Origin: Betaproteobacteria bacterium
Lineage (GTDB): Bacteria > Pseudomonadota > Gammaproteobacteria > Burkholderiales > Burkholderiaceae
Length of the DNA: 6,419 nt
Assembly: GCA_009921765.1 (NCBI GenBank)
Contig: RFXC01000230.1
Coordinates: 1-6,419 of the forward strand
Reading direction: 5' to 3'
The notes beneath the pieces were generated by a model. It ran no database searches. It saw nothing but the letters and a program-made list of their open reading frames with translations, and was not told the DNA's origin. Below, piece by piece: positions 6,378-6,419 of this stretch (position 1 is the stretch's first letter; each line of letters begins with the position of its first letter). The translations under genes and the position numbers were made by a program.

Positions 6378-6419
6378 ATGTCCCCTCACCCGATCGATGC
6401 CCCGGTGTCCCCCTGGTTG
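6378..6419 (+). CDS. Start of a rightward gene, cut by the window edge (possibly chorismate lyase UbiC)
   Basis: An ATG at 6378 opens a frame of 14 codons to the window end, reading MSPHPIDAPVSPWL. Its placement four bases after the inverted-repeat arm mirrors the opposite start and supports a real gene start. The closing PWL resembles the region just before GSLTxRL in some chorismate-pyruvate lyases, which make 4-hydroxybenzoate for ubiquinone, and ubiC lies within a few genes of recG in some proteobacteria. Fourteen residues are too few for a firm name; other identities remain open. Confidence 0.35.
   Translation, partial: MSPHPIDAPVSPWL

Noticed and set aside
1..6419. Undescribed defence system, CRISPR array, IS element or phage island
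   Set aside because: The genes are ordinary housekeeping and regulatory families. No direct-repeat arrays, transposases, integrases or terminal repeats were seen.

Overview
The window is GC-rich, densely packed bacterial chromosome, most likely from a betaproteobacterium. This is inferred from the CysM, OxyR and RecG sequence types, high-GC codon use, a Gram-negative periplasmic lytic transglycosylase, and a possible ubiC start at the right edge. No phage, plasmid, IS, tRNA, rRNA or CRISPR sequence was seen, and no gene-free stretch exceeds about 120 bases.

Left part (1-1983): a crotonase-fold protein of the ECHDC3-like branch is read leftward from 809. An MltB-type lytic murein transglycosylase is read rightward from 928. 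The 118-base divergent spacer holds a good sigma70-like promoter for the crotonase gene and a perfect 13-base palindrome just downstream of it, a plausible repressor operator.

Middle part (2009-4795): three leftward genes form a compact unit in the order oxyR, cysM, then an EamA/DMT-family transporter. OxyR has both redox cysteines, at exactly positions 199 and 208. CysM overlaps the transporter by four bases (ATGA). The grouping suggests a link between peroxide sensing, cysteine synthesis and export of a thiol or precursor; this link is inference.

Right part (4841-6419): recG lies just upstream of oxyR on the same strand but is broken. Its helicase half is intact, while the roughly 210-residue N-terminal wedge region is missing. 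In its place, in a different frame, are the first 22 codons of what reads as an asparaginase II (PF06089-type) gene. The junction lies near 6270-6280. It is either a real deletion fusing two gene remnants or an assembly chimera. Upstream, a 9+9 base inverted repeat lies exactly midway between the asparaginase start and a rightward gene start at 6378. Both starts share the arrangement CTACAGTGC-N4-ATG and lack a Shine-Dalgarno sequence, which suggests divergent, possibly leaderless, transcription.
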